This document shows, in pieces, positions 23,404 to 34,040 of a stretch of 64,000 nt of DNA. The stretch is from NCBI GenBank assembly GCA_008360955.1, contig LUCM01004110.1:87790-151789 (forward strand), read 5' to 3'. The notes under the pieces were generated by a model. It was not told the DNA's origin and searched no databases. It worked only from the letters and a program-made list of their open reading frames with translations. This stretch comes from Fasciolopsis buskii. Its lineage: Eukaryota > Platyhelminthes > Trematoda > Plagiorchiida > Fasciolidae. Made by a program: the position numbers and the translations under genes. Position 1 is the first letter of the stretch; each line of letters begins with the position of its first letter.

Positions 23404-25387
23404 CTGATTGAAATTGGTTTGGAAAAGGAAAAGACGAATTTTACTACTGCCCTGCCTTTAACAATTCACTTCGACTAGGAGGCTGTGGTTATTGCAACAC
23501 ATTCAATCAATCGATAACAGTGAAGCAGTTGGAATTTTATTCAGCTCCGTAGTACCTGGTTCGAACTGCGCAGCTATCAATCATATTGTTCTCAAGCAAA
23601 CTGTTTGTCTGTGTTCGGCCACTGATTGCATATTTAATTGGACTCATAAAAGATCGCAGTAGTTGGGAGACTCGAGGGCCAACTAGACAACTGTCCCTGC
23701 TCTGGCAGCAAGAGAGTACTGAAAGCACCTTTTTATTACAGTCATGCCTGATATATTGGAATATTTTTCGCAGTTCAAAAGCCAAACGTGACTGAAATCT
23801 GACTTTTTTTACTCTATCTCAAAGCTCTTAAACTTTGACGATGAAAATAAAGGTGACCGTTATGAAATGGACACCAGTTGAGGTTGGTCATGAATAACGG
23901 GCAGCTATGTAATTTCGCATCGCTGAGAGTAATGACCAAAAAACGACCATCACTAGGCTTGGATCCAGAGACCAAAGGTGCTAGGAGGACTAGTTTCTAT
24001 TGTACCCACTGATCGAGATTCCTAACTAGGACGATAATTTAAGAAGATAACATACAATGTATTCAAAATATTTGATCACACTCGAAAATGGCCTTGCTAA
24101 GGCGATCGCCATCACAATCGGCAAGAATAATTAATAATCAATCACTGTCGAATGACCAAAATAGGAGCACTGACGACTGGAAACTCATTCACAGTCGTGA
24201 ACAGTTCGGTTTAGCTTATACAAGCACTATCCCTGAATTAAGGTGCTCTTTTTGGCTGATTCCTCGTAACACCGAATTACAGTGGAAGAGAACCAGATTA
24301 TGCAACGGAAAGACTAAAGAATCCATTGTCTAATGGGTATTAGCGCCTGTTTCGACGAAAATCTGCGCTAATCATTTGTGATTCAAATGAAAAGTGAATT
24401 GCTTAGAACAATCGAATGTGGACAGATAACAGAGGAGGAGGAGGAACAAGAATACGAAATACCGTTCCTGCCTACCATAAAATTCTCCATAGACGGTTGT
24501 TCCATCTAGTCCTTTTTTGCAATACATTTCCATTGCCATCGATCATCGAAGTTCGTGCTATCAGACGGGCCGACAAAACCGGTCTCAGCAATGATGGAAT
24601 TAGTCAAACTGAACGATAGACATGTAGATGACGACCGTAGCGCGACAATCAGGACAATAAATAAGTTCATTCCAAACCGAAACAATTTTATGGAAATATT
24701 TAGCAAAAGCGGCAGGTTTGTTGGAAGTAATAATGATCCGATGTCTCAGTCACCTGGAGTTAGCCTTACAAGGTAGATTTCGATTGAAAACATGGACCGA
24801 CAAGAACATCTCGACTGATGATGAAACGTCTGCGACCTAAATATCAATTAGTGTTCGGAAGGCTGTGAAAATCAACAATCCGAATTTTCGTATCCACATC
24901 AATAATGAAGTACCATTCTGCCGATGATCGTTGAAGGCTAACAGGCCACTATGTATGGACTGGTCGAGATCGGAATCTCGTCCCGATGTCGTGAGTGGAT
25001 GAACAAACCATTCGGATTCACAAGTACGATCGCTAGTTGCCCTTTGTGAGTTAGCCACTGCCAAGCCGACAGTCCAGTGAGATTTTGGTGCGGCATGTAC
25101 ACACAGCGTCTACGTACGGAAGTGAATTGGCCGAAGTGTACCGGGCATAATTACCTGAGGGCGGCAATAACCGCAAAACCGGCCACGTACTTACGGGAAT
25201 CTTTCGTTATTAAACTATATAACACTGATTGGACAAATATTCACTTGTATATGTATACATATATATATATATATATATGATTAATTAAGTTCATAGTTCA
25301 TCATATTTACCTTTTTGTATGTGTAAACCACTGTAATTTGTTGGCAGACCGAAACACGAAACCGCAACATCATCACAGCGGACTTAC
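23404..25387 (-). other. ASPG intron 2
   Basis: A 2.0-kb intron without a recognisable mobile element, apart from an AT-rich run near its 5' end (25251-25278). Open frames at 23.5-24.8 kb overlap each other on both strands and carry no motif. Confidence 0.55.
25251..25278 (+). repeat. (TA)n microsatellite
   Basis: TATACATATATATATA-type run inside ASPG intron 2, about 110 bases downstream of exon 2 in the direction of transcription. Confidence 0.9.
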
Positions 25388-25590
25388 TGTGGATCGTTGA
25401 AGGTGGGTATTTTGACAAGTGATTTGACCAAGTAATTCGGAACAGGTTGATAGGCGCCATCAATCGGACGCATCCCAATTGTACCGCCTGTGTACAAAAC
25501 CAGAATACTGGAAACGGAAGCACAGTTGTTGTCTTTCAGGGCAGCATCCAGGAGGAATGGATCAATTGAAGGATAACTCAAACAACTGGC
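25388..25590 (-). CDS. ASPG: ASPG exon 2: TGGTIG catalytic segment (residues 30-97)
   Basis: The exon follows the acceptor CCTGTTTCAG (ctg at 25591-25593) and ends at CCACA before the donor GTAAGT (25382-25387). It carries the hallmark ILVLYTGGTIGM at about residues 58-69; by family knowledge the Thr of GGT (residue 66) is the first catalytic nucleophile. The segment before it (SYPSIDPFLLDAAL) forms a short N-terminal helix-like extension. The segment after it (YLVKSLVKIPTFNDP) matches the position of the first helix behind the active-site loop. The last codon is split CA|N. This exon alone identifies the family. Confidence 0.93.
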
Positions 25591-26047
25591 CTGAAACAGG
25601 ATAACAAAATAAGGAAAAAATCGGATGAAGCTCCATTTATTGTGGTTTTCTTTCCATATTTTTCTTTTACCTGATAGTTTGCATTTTATATGAATGATAA
25701 AACAACGTACGCGGTTTTCTGTAAGGGTGTCGCGGTCATCAAGAGACTTTCAGGAAAGGAAAGTGATCACCAGCGCAAACACTTGGATTCACAAAATCGC
25801 CGGTTCCAAATGAAATGCAAATATGGACTGACCCCTGGGGTATCGGTGCTTTCTTTGCCCTATCTTCACTACGTTCCTGTTGAGATTCCGCGTAACAGGT
25901 CTCATATGACATGGCCGTTTGTCGCATGAATGGTCTGTTTAGTTGTGTCTACATAACCAAACAAGCCTTATCACATCTCACTCACGGATGACGACCACAT
26001 GTTGAATAAAATCAAGAACGCACCGCCAGTATAACACAAATAGAAAA

Positions 26048-26108
26048 TTTGAGTCGAACGCCTTAGCCATAACGCTACTGGGCAGGCTCTGAACGGTTTG
26101 TTGAAATT
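26048..26108 (-). mobile_element. SINE family 1 head, minus-strand partial copy
   Basis: On the minus strand this reads like the upstream flank, box A and anticodon-arm region of the SINE at 26262-26322 (TTCAACAAAC, GCCTGCCC, TAGCGTTATGGCTAAGGCG, TTCGACTCA). It stops before box B, so it is a truncated head in opposite orientation. Confidence 0.65.
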
Positions 26109-26261
26109 CACCAATTAATCAAGCTCTGTAGTTCATATCCAAAGCCTTCGTCGTACTTAGGCTACCTGCAGAGAAGTCATCTATCAGTAGGGGTCGATCG
26201 CTGTGAGCTAACGGACAGTAACCGTGCAAATCAGTGACGGATATGTGCACCATCATGTGGT

Positions 26262-26510
26262 GAAGTTCAACAAACTGTTCAGGGCCTGCCCGGTAGCGTA
26301 ATGGCTAAGGCGTTCGACTCAGAATCGTCCGTCCCGGGTTCGCGTCTCAGTTCGGGCTGTTCGAATATGCAGTGCTGACGATTCCTAACAAGGGTGAAAC
26401 AGCTGTACAGTGGTTCCACGGTTTCTTTATAGTGAGTTGAGCGATGATATCACATGGTGAATTATTTCATTAAAACATTCAATCTCCTACTACTAACAAG
26501 TAACAAATAG
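26262..26510 (+). mobile_element. tRNA-derived SINE, family 1, full copy
   Basis: The tRNA-like head has box A TAGCGTAATGG (26294-26304) and box B GGTTCGCGTCT (26337-26347), spaced as in a pol III promoter. The body (CAGCTGTACAG, then GAGTTGAGCGATGATATCAC, then ATTATTTCAT) is shared with 13.98-14.22 kb and ends ACTACTAACAAG. The head folds only partly as a tRNA and continues into a repeated body, so it is a SINE and not a tRNA gene. Confidence 0.75.
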
Positions 26511-26779
26511 AAAAAGCACTGCATTTCATTTATGCAATGAAGCATGTGGCAGGGGATGATTATCTCAAGCTCCGAGCTAGATTCTCACCCTGAAAACCTC
26601 TCGAAATTCTCTCAAACGACCGTGCACTTCACAAAGCCACTAATGCGAAAGTCCTACGCATTACCTTCTCGTGGCGGAGATGTTCCCACCGATGTGCTTC
26701 GACGAAGGCGGTCCGGCGTTCTCCAACAGACTGACCGATCAGTAATCAGTCTAGGTTAAATGGTTGAACCCTAATTCAA

Positions 26780-27020
26780 CATCAACCATGGATGGTGGAC
26801 GAGGGATATGGCTGTGTGCTCACGGGAATCTGTGGCGAAGGGATGTACTGGGCATCCAGGATGCCTGGCCCCATCCAAAGGGCGTGTGAACTGAACAATC
26901 AATCACCAGTCCCCCTTAGGACACATGAACCTCAGACCGTCTTACTACCTTGTGGCAGAAGGCCGAGGATAGGGTCCCCTAGGTGATCCCTATACTTCAG
27001 TTGGGACAGTGTCCGACCGA
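26780..27020 (+). repeat. diverged interspersed repeat, copy 2
   Basis: It shares GTGAACTGAACAATCAATCACC and the CCCTATACTTCAGTTGGGACAGTGTCC end with 8.79-8.93 kb, in the same order. Class unknown. Confidence 0.35.
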
Positions 27021-27176
27021 CACAGGAATCACGGATCCCGATAAGTGGATGATGACGTGGAGATGGAAAATGAAAGAACAAGCAAGTGTGGTGAATCCTG
27101 TGCATCGTTTCTTTTTTCTCCCTCCTCGTTTATTGTTTTCGTCCTTTGTCGTGGTTCTGATGGCACAACAGATTTG

Positions 27177-27180
<4 letters not shown>

Positions 27181-27225
<45 letters not shown>
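27181..27225 (+). repeat. (AT)n microsatellite
   Basis: About 22 uninterrupted AT units in ASPG intron 1, the longest simple AT run in the window. Confidence 0.97.
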
Positions 27226-27226
<1 letters not shown>

Positions 27227-28829
27227 CATCTGAAGTTTTCTTCGGCTTTATTCTCCGTAAACCTTCACCCTACTATACCAATAACACCCAAAAATATTAT
27301 GTTTAGAGTGAATGTAAACTACACAGATTCCAATTGTTGAACAATTCTCGATATCTTAATGTTTATCAGAATTGCTTGCATTGTAGAGGTCACCAAGTCA
27401 ACACCTTAGCATCAACTGTTTCGTCAAACGTCTAGCAAGATGACTCTCAGTTAAACTCCAAGGAGTCAACAAAATGTTCTTTGTTCAAACATTGCGGCTA
27501 ATGTTAGAGGACTAAACCTCCGCACGATGGAATCAAACATCAAAACGAGACAAGAAATCGGAAAAAGCGCAATGAATTATGAACTATGATAATCCATTCT
27601 CCTTCTTTTTGCTTCATTTCTAGATGTTACGTCAATGGTGCCATCGAGTGAAAGCAAACCGGGAGGAAGCGCTGAATGTCCCTCCTTGAGACATTTACCT
27701 GAATGATCTTGACTCTTCCCGAACCACATATAAACCGTTTATGGATGCGCTCTATCGCCTCCGATTCATGTGTCACGTGGCTTCGATATCGTCAATGTAT
27801 GTCGTGGCCTATCGCTGGCAATATTCTTTCCAGTCTTCGTGATTGTCATGTCTTATTCCAAAGCGACTGAAGTTTCGCCTGATTCCAGATTTCGACACTT
27901 GCGCATATGTTGATGCGGCAAAACAAACCAAAATGTTTAACTTCGAGTATCATCCCAATTGATATCTGGTAACAAGTTACCGATGTAGAAATTTTCGATA
28001 AGTGCACAAAATGCACAGTGACTGGTTTCCGGAGCTCCTTTTTTCTCATGCGCGAGGCAAATGTGTATGTGTGCTTAAAATGTGCCACGGAAAGCAGTTG
28101 GCCATGGAAGTCCAGTTTTTTGTTGATAACCAATCACAATTCGGAACACACACACACAAGAAAACGAGCAGCGCTAAAAACCCGCTGCAGATACCTTGCG
28201 GATAAAAAAAAACAAACCCTACATGGGTTCGTGCTGGCGGTTTAGAAGCAAGCTTTCAATGAATACCATGTTCATTCGTATGGATTTCAACTCGCAAGAG
28301 GCGTAAAGACAGCCACTCCATTCTCGAATACAGCCAATCAAACTGACATTTCTTTCGTTGTTTTGTCCTTAAACTGTTACGGACGTAGAATAATTCCCGC
28401 TGTGAGAAATCTCACCGAGGCACATAGCATTATTGCTCATTTTACAAAATTAGACTCGAAGTAATCATATCATCTGGCGTGAATTACTCCGAAATTTCCG
28501 TTCACTCTTGTTCATATTCGTAAAATAAGATTAAACTCTGATACTTGCGAACATTTATTTATATCCCGTCTATGATGGCGGCAGCTGTAAAACCAACACT
28601 CTCGCAAAGGTGCATCCAAGACGACGAGGTGCGTTCTAAAAAAAACGTAATGTGATTATCGAGAAAATTAGAGCGGCCAGAATAAAAATAAAAAGTTTGA
28701 AAACGGTTTGCGGGATGCTGCAAAGCTCCAGTAAGAGAACACATCAACGAGGACCGATACCGACTTCACACATATGGTCTCAAAAAATACATGAAACTCC
28801 AAACTAAAATACCACACGTTCAATGGGTG

Positions 28830-30100
28830 AAAACAGACCAGAAAGCGGAAAGCATCAACTGAGGTGAAAGCCGAAACTAATTTCCTCGTGGTTCTACGCC
28901 AAATCATCACCTGGCCACCACGTCACCTCTCCCAGTCTCGTCCAGAATGTGCACAGAAAACACGAAAAGGTAAACAATTGGACAGACACACACTACGTGT
29001 CCAAGTCACCGAAGGCGATGTAGAGCGATTACCTCAGTCAGAGGACAACTGTTTGCACCCAACACGTGACGATCCAATTTGTCAATGCTCACCCCATATT
29101 CCCGCAAGACTCCAGTATTGCTTCGGTGACATCAGTGCTCGAAAACAGAAAGTCGCCGTTCATCTTCAACGCAGATAGGTCAGGTTTCGCAACCGTAAAA
29201 AAAACCCTACGAACTGTGGCATTGTACACTCTTCGCTTGAGGGAAAGTCGGATATCGCGTGTCGTAAGTTCTTGGAAGTTTATTTTGCTCTCGCAATTCC
29301 TGCGTTAATCGTCAAGCCCTCCAACGCGCGCTGAATTGCCTGTGGACCATCATTCAGCAAGGCAACCCTGTTCCCCGGGAGGGCTTCAACGTAACCGTCT
29401 AAAAGACCAGATAAAGCGTTCTGTAGGACATTACGCGTGACAACGTTGAACAGAAATGGGGATATGGGACGTTCCTGCCGCACAACGCTGGAAACGACAA
29501 AAAGAGGAGAAAGCTGACCACAAGCCCTAACCCGACCCGAGGTATGACGGTACAACTCACCACAAGGGGTGAGTGCGGGTACAGGCTCCTTCCAGTCTTG
29601 AAGAAGTACCTTGGATTTTGAAAATGCAAAGCATATATTGTACCTAAAGACTTTAGTCGCTCCCTGGAAAGAGTTCAACTGCATGGTTTAGAAGACCAGA
29701 TAGAGCGTTCTGTATAACATCCCGTAAGACGAGTTTGAAAAATGAGGCATGGAAGGGCAGGCCTGTCGTACCTCACTGGAGATGACGAAGGGTGGAGAGA
29801 GCTGCTCACAAGCTCGAACTAGATCTGAGGCATGACGATAAAACTGTTTTTGAAGCGACACATAGTGCAGACGCATCAACGGAGTCAAAGGCTGCGCGAA
29901 TGTCCAAGAACACGATGACCGTTGGCCTCTGGGAAGTAAAACGGTGCTGTAACACGTGTCGGAGGGTGAAGATTTGATGGACGCATCCACGACCAGTGCT
30001 AAACCCGGCCTGGTCCTCACGAATTTGCCCTTCACACGTGTTGCATAACCTGCGAAGAAACAGTCATCTATCAAGAATTACTTCGTCCAAGTTATTTTTC
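28830..30100 (-). mobile_element. RTE-type LINE remnant with a duplicated RT segment
   Basis: Minus-strand reading from 30.07 kb gives IVFLDIRAAFDSVDASAL (RT motif A) and FYRHASDLVRACEQLSPPF. A piece of the later C-terminal part (CFAFSKSKVLLQDWKEPVPAL) follows, and then a second RT core (LYRHTSGRVRACGQLSPLF...PISPFLFNVV). At 29.2-28.87 kb come GRDWERWRGGQVMIWRR and the RTE C-terminal tail. These are hallmarks of the RTE elements abundant in flukes. The order shows an internal rearrangement. It is sense to ASPG. Confidence 0.75.
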
Positions 30101-31452
30101 TGTTGAGTCTGCTAGACGGTAGCTACACGTGATTTTTGTTGATCCCTTGGAACTAATCAACTAATTTTCAAGGTATTGAATACAACAGGTGAGAATAACG
30201 CAAAATGAGAACATTTAACAGTAGAAATTAGCCGTATCACCTTTCCCTTTTCACATTTTTATGAAAATTCCCGGGAAAATTTAACCACGGATGTAGTAAC
30301 AAGCATTATTTTGCCACATAATTTGTGCCTACCTTGAGTCAAAACAGTCTCATGACCATTAGCCACTTGGAAGATATTCGCCCAGTGTATTTCGTGCGTT
30401 TGACAGAATATTAACGTTTTCATGAACTAATTTTGCTATGCCTTTACATTAGTCCACATGTGAAGTTTTGTCGTTCTATTTACGCGAAATTCACTGAAGT
30501 TGTACAAATTTTTGGACAATTTTGTCCCCAACTAGTACCCCCACTATGCCGATCACGATCGACTCGCATTCGCATTCGGCATTTTTGGTTTTATGTCTAA
30601 CTAAAACCAGACCTTTTTTACGTAGTCCCATTTACCATTTCGTTTTTTAGGAGTTGCTGTCCTAAGTTCATTCTGACTGTGGTTTTCTTCCTCGATTTTT
30701 GAAGCTGTCAATCGTATGAAAACATACCACAACGACAAGAAAATCCTTGTGTATAAACCAAGAAAACCAAAGGTCTTTCGCACTATATTGGCTGTTTTTT
30801 ACTCCATATCGCAAGCAAATTTGGGCTATGTTAAGTCTTCGCAATCGGTTCTTTTTAAAGACTATTTTTTTACTTTCCAGTGCTTAACAATAACATGGAA
30901 GAATGTGGTGAATTATTGTGATTTGTTCTAAAACGCTTATCGTTACAAGTTTAATGTATTTGTCTATAGTACACTTTTCTCTCGACCGCTAACTTGCCCT
31001 ATTTGTTACGCAGATAACAGCCTTTAAATGAGATGAATAAAGTACCGTAAACAAGGTTCTCGGGTTGACTATCATCATCAAACGACCGAATGGAGGTGAA
31101 AGCCATAATGTTTTCATCCCACTCTACTACCGGTCAATCTGAATGCGATATCTCTAAGTCAAACTTTTTTTACTAGAACGCAAGCGTATGAATGAAACAC
31201 TCATAAGAATACAAACATAATTAGAACAGTTGTGAATCATAAGACGTAAATATGTAGAGAGGCAGAGAGATGTCTTGAAAACCTAAGAAACGTTTTAAAA
31301 ATTGATAATTTCACCCCACTGGATTTACAATACACACAGGCAAAAAATTTAGAAAGTTCATTCTGATCAGATCATCTATAATGCACACCCATGTGAGAGA
31401 GGATCCTGATAGGCTGACATGAAACCATCCAATCAGAACAGGCCTAGCTCAC

Positions 31453-31539
31453 CTTGGTAAATTCGTCAATCTTGCTCATGCACCAGGCCATGGAATTCTC
31501 TTCGATTGTACCGTTAATATAAACGTGATTTTCTGACAT
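31453..31539 (-). CDS. ASPG: ASPG exon 1 (probable initiating exon, residues 1-29)
   Basis: The ATG at 31539-31537 has A at -3 and an in-frame TGA two codons upstream, so the open frame really begins here. It encodes 29 residues starting MSENHVYING and ends at AAG followed by the donor GTGAGC (rc of 31447-31452), in phase 0. That fits exon 2, which begins in phase 0. The peptide has no recognisable motif, so the link to ASPG rests on strand, donor quality and phase only. Alternatively the AG inside ATGTCAG could be an acceptor, making this an internal exon, but its phase would then not match the candidate exons just upstream. Confidence 0.5.
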
Positions 31540-31812
31540 TGTTCAAACGGGAATATTATTACGATACGAGCTGGAACAAGAACGGATTGTCAAATATGTA
31601 CGGACTACTCACAGACAACAGTTGGAAAAAAAACACCAACATAGATCATGATATTGTAGGGATTTTTGGTGTGCAACGGAACAGGTCATTTTTGTTGTTG
31701 CATATCGTAAAGTTCAAGTTAGTTGAGGTTAAAACAGACGAGCTACTGACATTTGAATAATAATATATGAAATCGGAGAAATAAAAACAAATAGACGAAA
31801 ATGGAAGCCCAC

Positions 31813-31947
31813 TTTCATGATTCGCTTGACGTAAGGATTCACTTCACTCACGTACTCGTCAAATGGAGAGGGCAGATGATGATTGTTCACAAGCCGACAC
31901 ACATGTAATGCATGCAAATAAAAACAATCAGGGATCGCGGTTGTGAT
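31813..31947 (-). CDS. candidate internal exon of an unidentified gene (b)
   Basis: After TTTACCAG the frame ITTAIPDCFYLHALHVCRL continues for 45 codons to RIMK before the donor-like GTGGGC; a stronger donor GTGAGT occurs 13 codons earlier after SPFDEY. Both ends are phase 0, matching candidate exon (a). I do not recognise the peptide. It does not join in phase with the ASPG ATG exon if that exon is internal, so it may belong to a neighbouring gene ending here. If not spliced, the frame stops at 31729. Confidence 0.3.
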
Positions 31948-32562
31948 CTGGTAAACTGATTCTAGCACAAGCAAAATTCCGGTGGGATGTTACTGCTAGT
32001 GTTCAAGCATGCAAACGAATTTGCAGAGGAGTACTACATATGCATGCCGGATGAGCGCCAATAACCCCAAATCTAGCCATATGCTTCCGGGAATCTTTGA
32101 TCATTCATGCACATACCACTGAGCAATATAAGTATATACAGGTGTATAACCTGTGTATTATTATTAGTGTGATACAAAAGTGTGACATTCCCACTCCTGT
32201 TGTAGACAATATGCTTGGGCTATTAAATCACCAAAGGCAAGATAGGAGCTGACCACAGTATTTCGATTCTGAGTATTCCGTGGTGACTTGACGGAATACG
32301 AGCAAGCAAATTAGTCGCACCGAAATTAATAAAGTTGTTCAATGACAAATTCAATGACAAGAAAAATAACAGGATGACAGATATGCACGTGAATTTTAAA
32401 CTAATTTTGGAAATGAATAAGGAAGATATTTTGACATAACCCGTAATACAAATATGGGTGTATATTTCACAAAAAAATTGAGTACGGTGCTATCGTAACC
32501 ATGGCAATAGACAAAAAACAATGAGCACGAGGGAGGAAATAAAGAAGCCATTTGAGACTCAC

Positions 32563-32662
32563 GATCATCTCGGGACACTTCGACAGACGTTCAGGACGGG
32601 TAACCGACTCAGAGTCTAGGATACTCACCCCCGACCATGCTGAGTCGGTTGGAGGCCATAGC
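32563..32662 (-). CDS. candidate internal exon of an unidentified gene (a)
   Basis: The acceptor ATAATCATTTCAG and the donor GTGAGT (32557-32562) bound 100 bases. One frame is open, LWPPTDSAWSGVSILDSESV to LSKCPEMI, ending in phase 0 as needed for exon (b). The other frame begun by ATGGCC has a stop. No family is recognised. The splice sites and the phase match with (b) are the only evidence. Confidence 0.3.
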
Positions 32663-33779
32663 CTGAAATGATTATACATTTATCGAATCAAGTAAAACCC
32701 CCGGACTATTGGGAACAAGCGCACAATTTCGACAGGTCATACGGGTTGCCACAGATAACTGCCAAGACTGTCCACATACAACCCTCCATAGTTTATAATC
32801 CTTTGAGATCGGCATTGACTCCAGGATAGATAGAATTGGACAGTCTGACGTAGTCCAAAAGAGCATGAAAAATTAAACCAGTAGAATTAGCAAAAAACGG
32901 AGGGGTTCGGATTGCCAGTTGGAGTCTCCGAGATTGTGAGAGACAAGAGGTAACTTGAAAAAGGGTGCCAATCACTAGCGACTTGATTCATGCAAACCAT
33001 GGTTTCCCCTGCATGCCCCTTCAATCTCTAATTAGTCTCTATTCTACTTACTTGTCACATAGTTTATTAATCGTTCGGCTCCTGGGCTTCAAGCTGTGCC
33101 AGGTAGCCACTGAAGCCAGACAAAATAAATGGATTTCTGATCGTTGGTCAAAAATTTGCGTTTTGAATATATGCTTTAAATTGGAAATTTAACAGAATCT
33201 CGTATTGATGTTTACCGCCGGGATCCTACTCATCTTAGCGATGAAACCAGATCACAATCACGCCATTAGTGGTTATGTGTGCAGATTACCATTCCGATTC
33301 TTTGTTGTACTATTTCAAACCCAAGCGAGTTCTCGTAGCATCAGTCACGAATTCCTCAAAACACAAGTACCTGACTAATTCAATAGCTATGATCCAGCAT
33401 TCAGTCAAAAGATGTTTACTCTTCCTAACCTTCATCACGGAAACTCCCAAGTTTTCTTTTTCTCGTTACTTGTTACCGACCTGAACCTGACATCCGGATT
33501 GATCTGGTCGTATCACATCAGATGCATACTACAGATTACATGGTAAAAGGTTTCGTAATAAATAATCAAAATTACGGATGGTTGACTCGAATTTGACACA
33601 ATCCTACCGGAGGAATGACTCCTCCTACTTAGCCTAATATAGGTATGGGTAAAGCTTTCATCTTTGGATTGTGACCGCTTTACCAAACTAGTCACGCGTA
33701 GTGTGAAATTTGTGTCGAGCCGATGCTTTCCATTGTGCAGATGACGATCGATCGATGATGAAGGCAGTTGCTTGTTTGA

Positions 33780-34040
33780 ATACCGATGGTGATAAAACGT
33801 CGACAGGAGGATTAAACGTGTGTCACCAAAAAGATCCGAGCTTCGAATCTCGGATCCGCCGATCCTTATGGTGATAGATGACAAATTATTGTTAGACCTG
33901 CTGAGACCTTATGTGGTCCTAGGTCACTGTAAGTCACAGGACGCTGGTTCTCCCTTCCTGTTTGGTGAGCCCTGGTGATTATAGGCATGTCCGTTCCTTT
34001 TCACTCATTCGTGGAGCATCTGATAAAAAACACACGGTCA
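33780..34040 (+). mobile_element. tRNA-derived SINE, family 2, copy 2
   Basis: The box B-like AGCTTCGAATCTC (33839-33851) is followed by GGTGATAGATGACAA, GAGACCTTATGTGGTCCTAG and a tail GAGCATCTGATAAAAAAC, colinear with the copy at 9.80-10.02 kb. The box A region is degraded. Divergence from the first copy is moderate. Confidence 0.6.

Larger units (their letters stand above)
25591..31452 (-). other. ASPG intron 1, with SINEs and an RTE LINE
   Basis: This 5.9-kb intron depends on exon 1 being right. It contains the inverted SINE heads (26.05-26.51), the second copy of the diverged repeat (26.78-27.02), a long AT microsatellite (27.18) and a minus RTE LINE (28.83-30.1). The stretches 27.3-28.8 and 30.1-31.4 kb show nothing assignable. 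Confidence 0.5.
892..31539 (-). other. ASPG: ASPG-like L-asparaginase gene (whole span)
   Basis: A split gene on the minus strand. The coding exons, in transcript order, are 31453-31539 (probable), 25388-25590, 22926-23403, 14440-14689, 7600-7787, 1153-1512 and 892-1071. Each border is GT-AG, and the phases agree at every junction (0, 2, 0, 1, 0, 0), giving about 581 codons, close to the length of animal 60 kDa ASPG enzymes. By family knowledge, the product hydrolyses L-asparagine to aspartate and ammonia in the cytosol; vertebrate members were also described as lysophospholipases. The TGGTIG and HGTDT motifs place it in the asparaginase/glutaminase superfamily. No signal peptide or membrane segment is visible. 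Introns reach over 8 kb and hold LINE, PLE and SINE debris; the last intron is only 81 bp. The family call is firm; the first exon is less certain. Confidence 0.9.

Noticed and set aside
26284..26360. true tRNA gene
   Set aside because: Good A and B boxes, but the acceptor and anticodon arms do not pair properly and the sequence runs into a repeated SINE body.
27410..27450. hammerhead-like boxes on the minus strand (CTGAGAGTC ... GACGAAAC)
   Set aside because: One core base is missing and no stem I or III could be drawn.
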